A DNA stretch of 36,253 nt, taken from NCBI GenBank assembly GCA_003566675.1, contig PXCI01000142.1, positions 1 to 36,253 on the forward strand, read 5' to 3'. Under the pieces are notes generated by a model. It did no database searches, was not told the origin of the DNA, and saw only the letters and a program-made list of their open reading frames with translations. Made by a program: the position numbers and the translations under genes. This document shows, in pieces, positions 10,888-21,414 of the stretch; the stretch's first letter is position 1; each line of letters begins with the position of its first letter. The DNA comes from Clostridia bacterium (GTDB lineage: Bacteria > Bacillota > Sulfobacillia > SLMV01).

Positions 10888-11396
10888 GATTCACCACCGA
10901 AACCCTTCTTCTGAAAATCCTGATCCTTCTTGTCGACCAGTTCAGACTGCTGCCGGGAGAACTCTGCCAGCCTTCTGCGGACATCATCATCGGTGATGGC
11001 GAGAATCCTCGCCGCCAGGAGAGCACCGTTCTTTGAGCCGTTGACCGCCATGGTTGCCACCGGCACCCCTGGGGGCATCTGTGCAATGGAAAGCAGGGCA
11101 TCGAGGCCGTCAAAGGCCCACGCCTTCAATGGAACGCCTATGACGGGCAGATCCGTGTGAGCGGCTACCACCCCGGGCAACGCCGCCGAGGCACCCGCGC
11201 CGGCAATGATCACGGAAAGACCCCTGTCTCGCGCCTCTCTCGTCCACTGCACGGTACGGTCCGGCGTCCTGTGGGCCGAGCAGATGGTGGCTTCGTGCGG
11301 TAGCTCCAACGCATCAAGAATCTCCGCTGCACCCTTCATCTTAGGAATGTCCGAATCACTACCCATAATTATCCCAATCCTGGGCAATCCAATCAT
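10884..11396 (-). CDS. purE: PurE family 5-(carboxyamino)imidazole ribonucleotide mutase / AIR carboxylase
   Basis: [62 protein letters not shown]; first gene of the pur operon; start 11396 or 11420. Confidence 0.93.
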   Translation of the reverse strand: MIGLPRIGIIMGSDSDIPKMKGAAEILDALELPHEATICSAHRTPDRTVQWTREARDRGLSVIIAGAGASAALPGVVAAHTDLPVIGVPLKAWAFDGLDALLSIAQMPPGVPVATMAVNGSKNGALLAARILAITDDDVRRRLAEFSRQQSELVDKKDQDFQKKGFGGES

Positions 11397-11401
11397 CCTT
11401 T

Positions 11402-11453
11402 CCCCGAACATTAACTTCAATTACAGTTTAATTGTTCGGCAAAACGCCGTCAA
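11402..11453 (-). promoter_or_regulatory. candidate purE promoter with PurBox-like inverted CCGAAC...GTTCGG sites
   Basis: Minus strand reads TTGACG-N18-TAAACT with GCCGAACAATT in the spacer, and an inverted TGTTCGGGG copy next to the purE start. Confidence 0.4.
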
Positions 11454-11821
11454 TCGCCAAAGACGTGATGGCCTTGTTACTGCAGATTCTAAGGTCCAGG
11501 GTATCGGGGTTCCGGGTTCCTTGAGCCGTGGAATTTCCGCGCTAACATTGAGTGCTTCGCAGCCTGATAGCCTGCAACATCCCTGGCATACATGGTTGCT
11601 TGAGTGGAAGATTCGACGTCGTGCAGGGACGGCTCAGTACCGGTGAATCCGATCTCTGGTGCAGGCGAGGAGAGGACGGTTGAGGAATTCGAAACCGTCG
11701 GTGTGCTGCCCCCCGGCGCAAAGGCTGTGCGACCGCAAGGCCGGGAGACAGCTTGGACGGAATGTTCGTGTACTAGGGGCTGCAGTGACAAGGCCTCACA
11801 GTGTTACCAGATGCCGACAGT

Positions 11822-12379
11822 CTAATTCGATACCATGAGCATTTCCTCATCAATGTCACGGAGATCAAGGACCATGATGTATCGATCGCGCCCTCGACCG
11901 TATTCATCCTGCCGATACTCTTCGATGTCGAAACCCAACTTGTCCGAATACAATCTCACTGCAGGCTTATTATCGGTATCCACAGTGAGACTCATCTTGC
12001 GAAAACCCTGCTCGCGGACACTCTCACATACAGACAGCAAAAACAGGGTACCAAGACCCTGCCCCCGCAGTCCTTCAGCAATGGCAAAATCGAACAGATA
12101 ACACTTGTCGGGATCCTCCCAGTCTCGCATTAAAATGGCAATACCACTGATCCGGTTTTCATCCTCCTCTTTGAGGACGAACACATTGCCATGACGAATC
12201 TGGGGAACGAGTCCCCACTCGTCCATACCCAGATCACCGAAAATGTCCAGTTCGAAGTTGACCAGTCTCCTCAACAAGCTATGGTTGAAGTCCTGAACCA
12301 AGTATATTTTGAGTCTACCAACATCATCAAGGTCCTTGATTGCATGTGCAGGTAGTCGCGCCATCTCTTCTAGATGCAC
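11822..12379 (-). CDS. GNAT family N-acetyltransferase
   Basis: Acetyl-CoA binding signature LFDFAIAEGLRGQGLGTLFLLSVCESVREQGFRKMSLTVDTDNKPAVRLYSDKLGFD. Confidence 0.85.
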   Translation of the reverse strand: MHLEEMARLPAHAIKDLDDVGRLKIYLVQDFNHSLLRRLVNFELDIFGDLGMDEWGLVPQIRHGNVFVLKEEDENRISGIAILMRDWEDPDKCYLFDFAIAEGLRGQGLGTLFLLSVCESVREQGFRKMSLTVDTDNKPAVRLYSDKLGFDIEEYRQDEYGRGRDRYIMVLDLRDIDEEMLMVSN

Positions 12380-12644
12380 AGATCATCAATCTCCTAACGT
12401 TGGGTTCATCCGATACGGTTATTATGATGATACAGGAATGCATTATACATGGTCTGTTGAATAGAATCAAACGTACCCGTCATGCGGCGTGCAAAAGAGC
12501 AAATAGTCACCAGGCCGATCCATCTCGGTCGGGACGACCGGACCATAGTAAGTGCACAGTCCAGGCCCCTCTGCCGCCCATTGAAAGGGCCTCCGTTCAC
12601 GACTACGATGTAAGTGAGCGCCTACTCACATTGGAGAATCAAAG

Positions 12645-12825
12645 ATGCCAGATAGCGAAGACAGGATTTCAGGGGCGCAAAAGGGAATCATCGCGGCAGC
12701 GACGCAGCAGTTCGCAGATCAGGGCTTCAGGGGAGCCCACAGTTGCCGACATTGCCCGGGGAGCCGGTCTTTCCGAGGGAGGTAAGGACGAATACTTTCC
12801 CCGCACACCCACCCTGTTCACGTGA
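12645..12825 (+). pseudogene. TetR-family regulator N-terminal HTH remnant, frameshifted and truncated
   Basis: MPDSEDRISGAQKGIIAAATQQFADQGFRGA in one frame continues in another as TVADIARGAGLSEGGKDEYFPRTPTLF, with TetR spacing (AGLSxG...YF-x5-LF), then stop. Confidence 0.7.
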
Positions 12826-13040
12826 CGAACCTCGGCCAATGTAGGGCTTCGTCTTGTCTTGCAGACTCGCCCAGCCCTTCACGCCTCGTCCAGGGTTCGT
12901 GCTCCTCGGGTCACGGTTTTGCCTCCGGCTTCCTTCAGATCCCGCGTCACCGCGGGCACCCTTGTCTTCAGCTAGTGGTTCTACGTGGCCACTCCCCCCA
13001 GCGGACTTTCACCCCTAGCATTCGCCCATGCCGGGCACAC
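12826..13040 (-). mobile_element. 5' fragment (domain I) of a group IIC intron, no maturase ORF
   Basis: Minus strand begins GTGTGCCCGGCATGGGCG and continues ...GGTGAAAGTCC...CTAGCTGAAGACAAGGGTGCCCGCGGTGACGCGGGATCTGAAGGAAGCCGGAGGCAAAACC...CCGAGGAGCACGAACC...GGGCGAGTCTGCAAGACAAGACGAAGCCCT, closely resembling the remembered Oceanobacillus iheyensis group IIC domain I. Confidence 0.75.
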
Positions 13041-13387
13041 CACACGAGAATCGGCCTTCCCGGGGGGCGAGAAGGCCGTCTATCGGGGGACAGTATTCAC
13101 CTTGTACCAACTGGATGATGCCAGCAGAGCAGATGAAGCAGTGCACATCATCTTGAACTCACCTACCATTATAGGCACCCCGGCAGCGAAGGACATCGGG
13201 TGATGCCCGTATTGTAACCGGTCCTCTCTAAGGTGTTCACCCGATGCGCTGCCACAAACAGGAATACCGGTCCGCCTCGCAGGAGAATCCGGGCCAGGCG
13301 GAAAAGAATAGATGTACAGGGGACAGGGTCGGGGCCTGACGAGATCCGAACGAGATAGGGACTCAAGACCACCAGGGGAGGTCCATC

Positions 13388-14227
13388 ATGATCAGCGCAC
13401 TACACCTGCTCATCACCTACCAGTGCACCCGGGAATGCCCCCACTGTTTCGCCTGGGCAGGACCGGTCGGCCCCACGATGACAGCCGAACAGGTCACCGA
13501 GTTCATTGAGGCCGCCGTCGCCGCCGGGGTGGAGAAAATCGCATTCGAGGGGGGCGAGCCCTTCCTGTACTATCCCATCCTGGCCCACGGGGTCCGCCTC
13601 GCCCAGGAGAGGGGCCTGGGAGCCACTGCAGTCACCAACGGGTTCTGGGCCGTGTCGGAACGCGATGCCCGTCGCTGGTTGGCACCCCTGGCCGAGCTGG
13701 GCCCCCTGGGACTCGCGATCAGCACCGATGACTATCACGGTGGATCGGAAGAGGCCCGCCGGGCGGATGTCGCCGGACATGCAGCCCGACAGATGGGGAT
13801 CGAACCCATGATCTTCCGCACCTCCATAGAAAACGTCATGTTCAGGGGGCGGGCAGCCCACCAGCTGACCGATTCGGCAACCCGGTCCGCCCCGGCCGAG
13901 TTCACGACGTGCCCCCACGAGTCTCTCCTGGAACCAGATCGAATCCACATGGATGCCGAGGGATTTCTGCATCTGTGCCAGGGACTCTGCCCGGGGCGTT
14001 CCGGGGACGGCAATCTCCGCGATCTTCTGGACCGCAAGAACCTGGAGAGGCATCCCATCGTGGGGCCCCTCGCCTCTGGAGGACCCGCGGCCCTGCTTGA
14101 TGCCTTCGATCTGAGTCTCACGGGAACCTACGCAGATGCCTGTCATCTCTGCTACCGGGGCCGGGAGGCACTCCGGCCGCATTTTCCGGAGTACCTGGGA
14201 CCCGATCGGGTCTACGGGGTGTTCTGA
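13388..14227 (+). CDS. radical SAM family protein
   Basis: CTRECPHC (CxxxCxxC) near the N-terminus, FEGGEPFLYY (GGEP motif), C-terminal Cys cluster CQGLCPG and CHLCYRGR; RBS GGGGAGGT upstream. Confidence 0.85.
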   Translation: MISALHLLITYQCTRECPHCFAWAGPVGPTMTAEQVTEFIEAAVAAGVEKIAFEGGEPFLYYPILAHGVRLAQERGLGATAVTNGFWAVSERDARRWLAPLAELGPLGLAISTDDYHGGSEEARRADVAGHAARQMGIEPMIFRTSIENVMFRGRAAHQLTDSATRSAPAEFTTCPHESLLEPDRIHMDAEGFLHLCQGLCPGRSGDGNLRDLLDRKNLERHPIVGPLASGGPAALLDAFDLSLTGTYADACHLCYRGREALRPHFPEYLGPDRVYGVF

Positions 14228-14238
14228 GAGCATCGGGG

Positions 14239-14898
14239 TCAGAGGGATATGAGCCCTTTCTTGATAGCGTACTTGGTCAGGGCCACGCGATCGTGCAGAT
14301 CAAGTTTGTCCATGATGTTGGATCTGTGGGCTTGCACCGTCTTGATGCTGATGTGAAGTTCGTCGGCAATCTCCCGGTTGGTCATCCCCTCGGCCACGAG
14401 AGTTACGACCTCTAACTCCCTCTCGGTCAGACCGTCGTAAAAATCCTGGTCCCGGGAGGACTCCGTATCACCACTTCCACCGTCAGCGATCAGCGTCTGG
14501 GCCACCGAGGGATGCATGATGGTGTTGCCTTCCATCACCCCTTCAATGGCGGAGACCAGCTCTCGTGTCGCGGTCCTCTTCACCACGTACCCCGAGGCCC
14601 CCGCCTTGAAAATCGGGTAGATGTAGCCCTCCTCGTCGTGCATGGTCAGGATCAAGATCTTGGTCTGGGGAAACTCCTCCTTGATCCTGCGAGTGGCCTC
14701 AATCCCATTGATCCTGGGCATACTGATGTCCATCAGGACCACATCCGGATTCAGTTCCCCGACCCTCTCCACGGCAGCCTTGCCATCGTCGGCCTCACCC
14801 ACCACCTCGATGTGGTCGTGCCCTGACAGAAGAGATTTGATGCCCTCTCGGAGAATCGTGTGGTCGTCAACGAGAAGCACCCGGATTGTGCGCGTCAC
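14239..14898 (-). CDS. NarL/LuxR-type response regulator
   Basis: RVLLVDDHTILREGI receiver, DVVLMDISMPRINGIEATRRI, C-terminal LTERELEVVTLVAEGMTNREIADELHISIKTVQAHRSNIMDKL. GTG start at 14898 preceded by GGGAGGAG. Confidence 0.93.
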   Translation of the reverse strand: MTRTIRVLLVDDHTILREGIKSLLSGHDHIEVVGEADDGKAAVERVGELNPDVVLMDISMPRINGIEATRRIKEEFPQTKILILTMHDEEGYIYPIFKAGASGYVVKRTATRELVSAIEGVMEGNTIMHPSVAQTLIADGGSGDTESSRDQDFYDGLTERELEVVTLVAEGMTNREIADELHISIKTVQAHRSNIMDKLDLHDRVALTKYAIKKGLISL

Positions 14899-15976
14899 GC
14901 GAACTCCTCCCTTCACTGTTGTGCATGGCACCAGGATGGGGAATCTCAGCTATGACCTCTGTTCCCTGTCCGGGTGTCGATTTGACCTCAAAGGTACCGC
15001 CCAGCAGACTGGCCCGCTCCTGCATCCCAAAAAGGCCCAGGCCGGCGTAGGGGCTCTCGCGACCCTGTGGTTCAAAACCCGAGCCATCATCGGCCACCCT
15101 CAGCACCACCTTGTCGGAGCTGAGTTTCAGGTTGATCACCACCAGGCGCGCGTCTGCATGCTTGATGGTATTGGTGATGGCCTCCTGGAAGATGCGAAAC
15201 AGCGCGATCTCGGTGTCCGCAGGCAACCTCTCGTCACTTCCCTGTACATCGAAGCGGCAATCCACGCCGAGGGATTCCAGCTTGTTCATCGCATACCAGC
15301 GCATGGCCGGAACCAGGCCCAGGTCATCCAGGATGCTGGGGCGGAGGTCGAAGATCAGTTTCCGAATCTCCTCCAGGGCTGTTTCGGTGAGATCTCTTGT
15401 GTCCTTCAACCGCTGCCGCAGCGAACGCAACCGGTCCAGGTCCGCATCAGCATCGTCGGCCAGTTCACCCAGGGAGCCGAGGGATATTTCCAGGTTGATG
15501 ATCAGGGTCGTAAGGGCCTGGCTGGTTTCATCATGGAGCTCCCGTGCGATACGCTTCCTCTCGCGCTCCAGGGCCTGCAGGGTTCGCGAGGAGGTGAGCC
15601 TGCGGCTTTGCTCCAGGTTGTCGAGGACCCTGTTGAGAATACTCCCAACCCTCGCCAGTTCCTGGTCACCGGTGATCCCCCGGGCCCGCGCCCGGTAGTC
15701 ACCCTCCTGAACTCTGCGGACGGTCTCCATCAGCTGGAACAACGGGCGGAACAAGATCCTGAGGGAAGCGTAGTTCAGGTACAGGGCAACAACGGCCACA
15801 CCAACCCCATACAGTCCAACGGCCGCTGGAGGGAGCGTTTCCAAAAGGCCCTGTCTCCCCAGGACCACAGTGATGAGAAGGGGCGGCACCAGGGTGATCA
15901 GCGAACCCGCCAGGACCTTGTAAATCATCGGCCAGCGAGCATATCTTCTCACGATCGGACGACCAAAGCTGGGCAA
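14867..15976 (-). CDS. HisKA_3-type sensor histidine kinase with N-terminal TM segments and HAMP-like region
   Basis: ERERKRIARELHDETSQALTTLIINLEI phosphoacceptor region, ALFRIFQEAITNTIKHADAR and VADDGSGF ATPase motifs; overlaps the response regulator start. Confidence 0.92.
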   Translation of the reverse strand: MPSFGRPIVRRYARWPMIYKVLAGSLITLVPPLLITVVLGRQGLLETLPPAAVGLYGVGVAVVALYLNYASLRILFRPLFQLMETVRRVQEGDYRARARGITGDQELARVGSILNRVLDNLEQSRRLTSSRTLQALERERKRIARELHDETSQALTTLIINLEISLGSLGELADDADADLDRLRSLRQRLKDTRDLTETALEEIRKLIFDLRPSILDDLGLVPAMRWYAMNKLESLGVDCRFDVQGSDERLPADTEIALFRIFQEAITNTIKHADARLVVINLKLSSDKVVLRVADDGSGFEPQGRESPYAGLGLFGMQERASLLGGTFEVKSTPGQGTEVIAEIPHPGAMHNSEGRSSRDAHNPGASR

Positions 15977-15982
15977 GGATCC

Positions 15983-17524
15983 TCACTCCCACTCGATCGT
16001 TCCCGGGGGCTTGGACGTGATATCGTAGGCGACCCGGTTAATCTCCTTTACTTCATTGACGATGCGTCGAGCGGTGCGATCGAGAACGTCATGGGGAATC
16101 CGGGCCCAGTCGGCGGTCATGGCGTCCTCACTGGTCACCGCCCGAAGAATGACTGCCCGGCCGTAGGTTCTTCCGTCTCCCATTACCCCCACACTTCTCG
16201 TATCGGACAAGACGGCAAAGGCCTGCCAGATTTCACGATACAGACCTGCAGCCTGGATTTCCTCGGCGAATATGGCGTCTGCCTTTCGCGCCAGGGAGAG
16301 CTTGTCCCGGGTTATCGCTCCCAGAACTCGCACTGCCAGCCCGGGACCCGGGAAGGGGTGCCGCCAGAGAACCTCATCGGACAGTCCAATCTCTGCACCC
16401 ACCAGCCGCACCTCGTCCTTGAAGAGCTCTCTGAGCGGCTCCACCAGCTCCATTTTCATGTACTCGGGCAGCCCCCCGACGTTGTGGTGGCTCTTGATCA
16501 CCGCAGAACTGCTGGTTCCACTCTCCACCACATCGGGATAAATGGTCCCCTGCACCAGGAACTGGTAGTCCCCGAGGGCTGCAGCCTGTTCCTCGAACAC
16601 GTCAATGAACTGATGTCCGATGATCTTTCGTTTCTCCTCGGGGTCCGATACCCACGCCAGGGCCGTGAGAAATCTGTCCCTGGCATCGACGGATACCACG
16701 TTCATGTTCATCTGGTCCCTGAACATTCGCTCCACCAGTTCACGTTCGCCCTCGCGCAGTAGGCCGTGATCGACAAACACACAGGTTAACCGATCTCCGA
16801 TCGCCTGGTGGACCAGGGTTGCGGCCACCGAGGAGTCGACGCCTCCGCTGAGGCCGCATAGGGCACTTCCATCGCCCACCTGCTTGCGAATCTCCTCCAC
16901 CGATCTGTGGGCGAATCTGCTCATGCTCCATCCCCCCGGGAGCCGGCAGATCCGGTAGAGCCAGTTTTCGAGGATCTTTTTCCCCTGGGGGGTGTGATGC
17001 ACCTCCGGATGAAACTGAACCCCATACAGCTCCCGCTCGGGGTCGGCCATGGCCGCCACCGGGGCATCCGGGGTCGACGCCAGACAGATAAAGCCAGGGG
17101 GCAACCGATCGACCAGGTCGCCGTGGCTCATCCAGGCATCAATCTCATCGGGGAGCCCGGCCAGGAGCTCTCCGCCCCCGGAGATCGAGACCCGGGACCG
17201 GCCGTATTCTGCGTTGGGAGCCGGACGGACGTGGTTCCGCCCTCCGAAGTGTGCCGCGACGAGCTGGTGGCCGTAGCAAATCGCGAGCACCGGCACGCCC
17301 AGGGAATACACCTCGGGGTCGGGCCACGGGGCATTCTCTGCATATACGCTGCCGGGCCCGCCGCTGAGGATCAGTCCTCCTGGCCCCCTGGATCGGATCT
17401 CCTCCGCCGGGAGGTCTCCGGGGACAATCTCACTGTACACGCCCAACTCGCGGACCCGGCGGGCGATCAACTGCGAGTATTGGGCACCAAAATCGAGTAT
17501 GAGCACCTTATCCTGTGTCTTCAC
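15983..17524 (-). CDS. guaA: GMP synthase (glutamine-hydrolysing)
   Basis: [60 protein letters not shown]-terminal KPPGTIEWE. Confidence 0.98.
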   Translation of the reverse strand: MKTQDKVLILDFGAQYSQLIARRVRELGVYSEIVPGDLPAEEIRSRGPGGLILSGGPGSVYAENAPWPDPEVYSLGVPVLAICYGHQLVAAHFGGRNHVRPAPNAEYGRSRVSISGGGELLAGLPDEIDAWMSHGDLVDRLPPGFICLASTPDAPVAAMADPERELYGVQFHPEVHHTPQGKKILENWLYRICRLPGGWSMSRFAHRSVEEIRKQVGDGSALCGLSGGVDSSVAATLVHQAIGDRLTCVFVDHGLLREGERELVERMFRDQMNMNVVSVDARDRFLTALAWVSDPEEKRKIIGHQFIDVFEEQAAALGDYQFLVQGTIYPDVVESGTSSSAVIKSHHNVGGLPEYMKMELVEPLRELFKDEVRLVGAEIGLSDEVLWRHPFPGPGLAVRVLGAITRDKLSLARKADAIFAEEIQAAGLYREIWQAFAVLSDTRSVGVMGDGRTYGRAVILRAVTSEDAMTADWARIPHDVLDRTARRIVNEVKEINRVAYDITSKPPGTIEWE

Positions 17525-17538
17525 TCAATCTCTCCCCT

Positions 17539-18093
17539 TCATTCCATCTCTGTGACCACGCCCAGGTAGGGTAGATCCCGGTATCTTTCGGCGTAATCGA
17601 GCCCGTATCCGACAACAAACTCGTCGGGGATCTGTCTGCCACAGTAGTCCACGCAAACCGGGACCTCACGACGTTCAGCCTTGTCCAGCAGGACACACAC
17701 TTTCAGGCTCCGTGGGCCCCGCGATGCCAGGTGATCCCTGAGATACCGGAGGGTCAGACCCGTATCGACGATGTCTTCAACGATGATGACGTGACGTCCC
17801 TCGATCGACGTATCAAGATCGTGGAGGATCCGGACAATCCCCGAGGAAGTGGTGCTAGCACCGTAGCTAGAAACAGCCATGAAATCGAGGGCCGTCGGCA
17901 CGGCCATGGATCGGGCAAGGTCCGCCATGAAGACGACCGCACCCTTGAGGATGCCAACCAGGAGCAGCGGGCTTTCAACACTGACTTTATTCCGATAGTC
18001 GCGGGATATCTCAGATCCCAAATTCTCTACCATCTGCCGCAGTTCATCTTCATCAATTAGAAGGCGAATCGGTTCCTCTTTCCAGTACTGCAC
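17539..18093 (-). CDS. hpt: hypoxanthine phosphoribosyltransferase
   Basis: LLVGILKGAVVFMADLARSM, VIIVEDIVDTGLTLRYLRDHL, DEFVVGYGLDYAERYRDLPYLGVV; GTG start at 18093 selected. Confidence 0.94.
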   Translation of the reverse strand: MQYWKEEPIRLLIDEDELRQMVENLGSEISRDYRNKVSVESPLLLVGILKGAVVFMADLARSMAVPTALDFMAVSSYGASTTSSGIVRILHDLDTSIEGRHVIIVEDIVDTGLTLRYLRDHLASRGPRSLKVCVLLDKAERREVPVCVDYCGRQIPDEFVVGYGLDYAERYRDLPYLGVVTEME

Positions 18094-18203
18094 AATCCCG
18101 CCCCCCTCATAGGCAAAAGGAACGCTGAAGGCTCTTTCCTTCCCACATAACCCGGGGAACACCCGACGACAATGCAATTATATCCGAATCTCCGGGCCAC
18201 TCT

Positions 18204-18644
18204 CTACCGTTCGCTCCAAAGCTGCATCAACCAGGCCGGCACCCGGTCCGGTTCGGCCTCTTCGCCACCGTAACCCTTGAGGTCCACCACCGGTGTCCCA
18301 TCAAAGGCATCGAGCCCCCTCACCCGGAGTTCCCCGTCGCCCACATGGAGCAGGCGGCACACCGTCACGCCCACGGGATTCGGCCGCGCCGGACTGCGAG
18401 TCGCGAAGACCCCCACCCGGGGGAGATCTTTCCTTCTTTGAGGATGAACCGCGAGGGTGCTGCGGCCCTCTTCGGACGTGCGGTGAAAACAGAATAGAAC
18501 CATCGCGTGGGAGAAATCCTCGAGGCCGTCCAGGGCCGGCCAATACGGCCCCTTCACCTTGATGACCGACTCTATCTCTCGCCACCCCCCTATGGGGTTA
18601 GAGGAGATCCCGTTGACAACACAGCCAATCGGTTCCAGTCTCAC
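18204..18644 (-). CDS. TrmO/TsaA-like tRNA methyltransferase
   Basis: GGWREIESVIKVKGPYWPALDGLEDFSHAMVLFCFHR, VGVFATRSPARPNPVGVTVCRLL. Confidence 0.82.
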   Translation of the reverse strand: MRLEPIGCVVNGISSNPIGGWREIESVIKVKGPYWPALDGLEDFSHAMVLFCFHRTSEEGRSTLAVHPQRRKDLPRVGVFATRSPARPNPVGVTVCRLLHVGDGELRVRGLDAFDGTPVVDLKGYGGEEAEPDRVPAWLMQLWSER

Positions 18645-18659
18645 AGAAGTTCACCTCAT

Positions 18660-18694
18660 AAAAAAGTCCCCATCCCCGCGCAGGAGATGGGGAC
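18660..18694 (-). terminator. Rho-independent terminator downstream of groEL
   Basis: Minus strand GTCCCCATC-N11-GATGGGGAC followed by TTTTTT. Confidence 0.88.
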
Positions 18695-18709
18695 CTCGCT
18701 TGTGCCTGT

Positions 18710-20365
<1,656 letters not shown>

Positions 20366-20369
20366 CTAG

Positions 20370-20657
20370 CTATTCTACCTTCGCGAGAATATCTCGCTCG
20401 CTCAGAATGAGTACTTCTTCACCCTTGAGTTTGACTTCTGTTCCCGCATACTTCGAATAGATGACGACGTCCCCCTCGGAAACCTCCAGAGGAACCTTCT
20501 CTCCGCTGTCCAGGGTCTTGCCTGTCCCAACGGCCAGAATCTCACCTTGCTGCGGCTTCTCCTTCGCAGTATCGGGCAAAACGATACCGCTGCTGGTAAC
20601 CTCTTCGTCTTCGATCACCTTGATAACAACCCGATCGCCTAAGGGCTTGATCTTCAC
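20370..20657 (-). CDS. groES: co-chaperonin GroES
   Basis: [47 protein letters not shown]. Confidence 0.98.
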   Translation of the reverse strand: MKIKPLGDRVVIKVIEDEEVTSSGIVLPDTAKEKPQQGEILAVGTGKTLDSGEKVPLEVSEGDVVIYSKYAGTEVKLKGEEVLILSERDILAKVE

Positions 20658-20713
20658 AGCAGTTCCCTCCCTTATGTTTTAGATGGACATGGTTCGCTGG
20701 TTCGCGCTTTTTG

Positions 20714-20740
20714 TTAGCACTCTCCCGAGGTGAGTGCTAA
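20714..20740. promoter_or_regulatory. CIRCE operator (HrcA site)
   Basis: Perfect TTAGCACTC-N9-GAGTGCTAA between promoter and groES start. Confidence 0.97.
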
Positions 20741-20751
20741 CATCAAATAAT

Positions 20752-20780
20752 ATGGTATTCTTACCCGGCTCCCACGTCAA
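20752..20780 (-). promoter_or_regulatory. probable sigma-A type promoter of groESL
   Basis: Minus strand TTGACG-N17-TACCAT immediately upstream of CIRCE. Confidence 0.65.
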
Positions 20781-20928
20781 ACCTATAATTCCCCAATCAT
20801 TGGCGGAATTATGCCTTGATGTGCCACCTTATCCGGTTATCATCAGCTTTCGACTCTACACACCTACATAGGGCCAAAGAGAGATAGCGAAAGCCATAAC
20901 AGTCAACCAGAGATCCCGAGGGGCCATG

Positions 20929-21414
20929 TTATGGAAGATGGAGGAAATTTCTTGCCTGTCGGTACGAGTTTTCCCGAGCTTCCTCGCGCATCCAACGGTT
21001 GAGCAGGTACATCGCCACCGCCAGGTAAGGCCCGGCGATGAGCTGATGGGTCAGGGTCGTGGGGGGCAAATCGTGGATCCAGTGGGGGAACATCCCGACC
21101 TCGATGATCCTCTGGGCCACAGCCAGAGGGAAGGCAAAGCGGAAGTAGGTGAAGAAATCGTCGAGCAGATAGAGGTGAGGAAACCCCCACTCCCGCTGCT
21201 CAGGCCACAAGAGGAAATAGACGATGTCCCCTGAAAGTTTGACAGCCGCAAAAAAGACGATGAAACGGGCGAAATGAGGAAAGTCTGGAGCCGTAGCATC
21301 CATAAACCACGCGCTGAACTGGCCCAGCACCAGTGCTGCGGCTGCGAGCAGGGTGAACCTCTGCACCCTCGGCATATCAGCCCCCCTTCCCGATGCTGCA
21401 GTCGGAAGCATCAT
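20929..21414 (-). CDS. small integral membrane protein of unknown function
   Basis: 161 aa with hydrophobic segments (FTLLAAAALVLGQFSAW; FARFIVFFAAVKLSGDIVYFLLW; TLTHQLIAGPYLAVAMYLLNRW); ATGA overlap with upstream gene. Confidence 0.7.
   Translation of the reverse strand: MMLPTAASGRGADMPRVQRFTLLAAAALVLGQFSAWFMDATAPDFPHFARFIVFFAAVKLSGDIVYFLLWPEQREWGFPHLYLLDDFFTYFRFAFPLAVAQRIIEVGMFPHWIHDLPPTTLTHQLIAGPYLAVAMYLLNRWMREEARENSYRQARNFLHLP

Noticed and set aside
11600-11770. Cobalamin riboswitch call
   Set aside because: Some blocks (GGTGAATCCG, CTGTGCGACCG, GGCCGGGAGAC) loosely recall the B12-box order, but spacing and the core CCACTGT sequence do not fit and no downstream plus-strand gene exists.
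11489-11791. 100-aa minus-strand ORF in the purE-GNAT gap
   Set aside because: Composition is not protein-like and it overlaps strongly self-complementary sequence; reported as a candidate structured element instead.
13053-13077. Plus-strand terminator at GGCCTTC...GAAGGCC
   Set aside because: No U-tract on the plus strand and no intact plus-strand gene upstream; better read as the minus-strand hairpin next to the intron insertion site.
14642-16762. 706-aa plus-strand ORF
   Set aside because: Antisense to the response regulator, histidine kinase and guaA, all of which carry clear family motifs; long antisense ORFs are expected at this GC bias.
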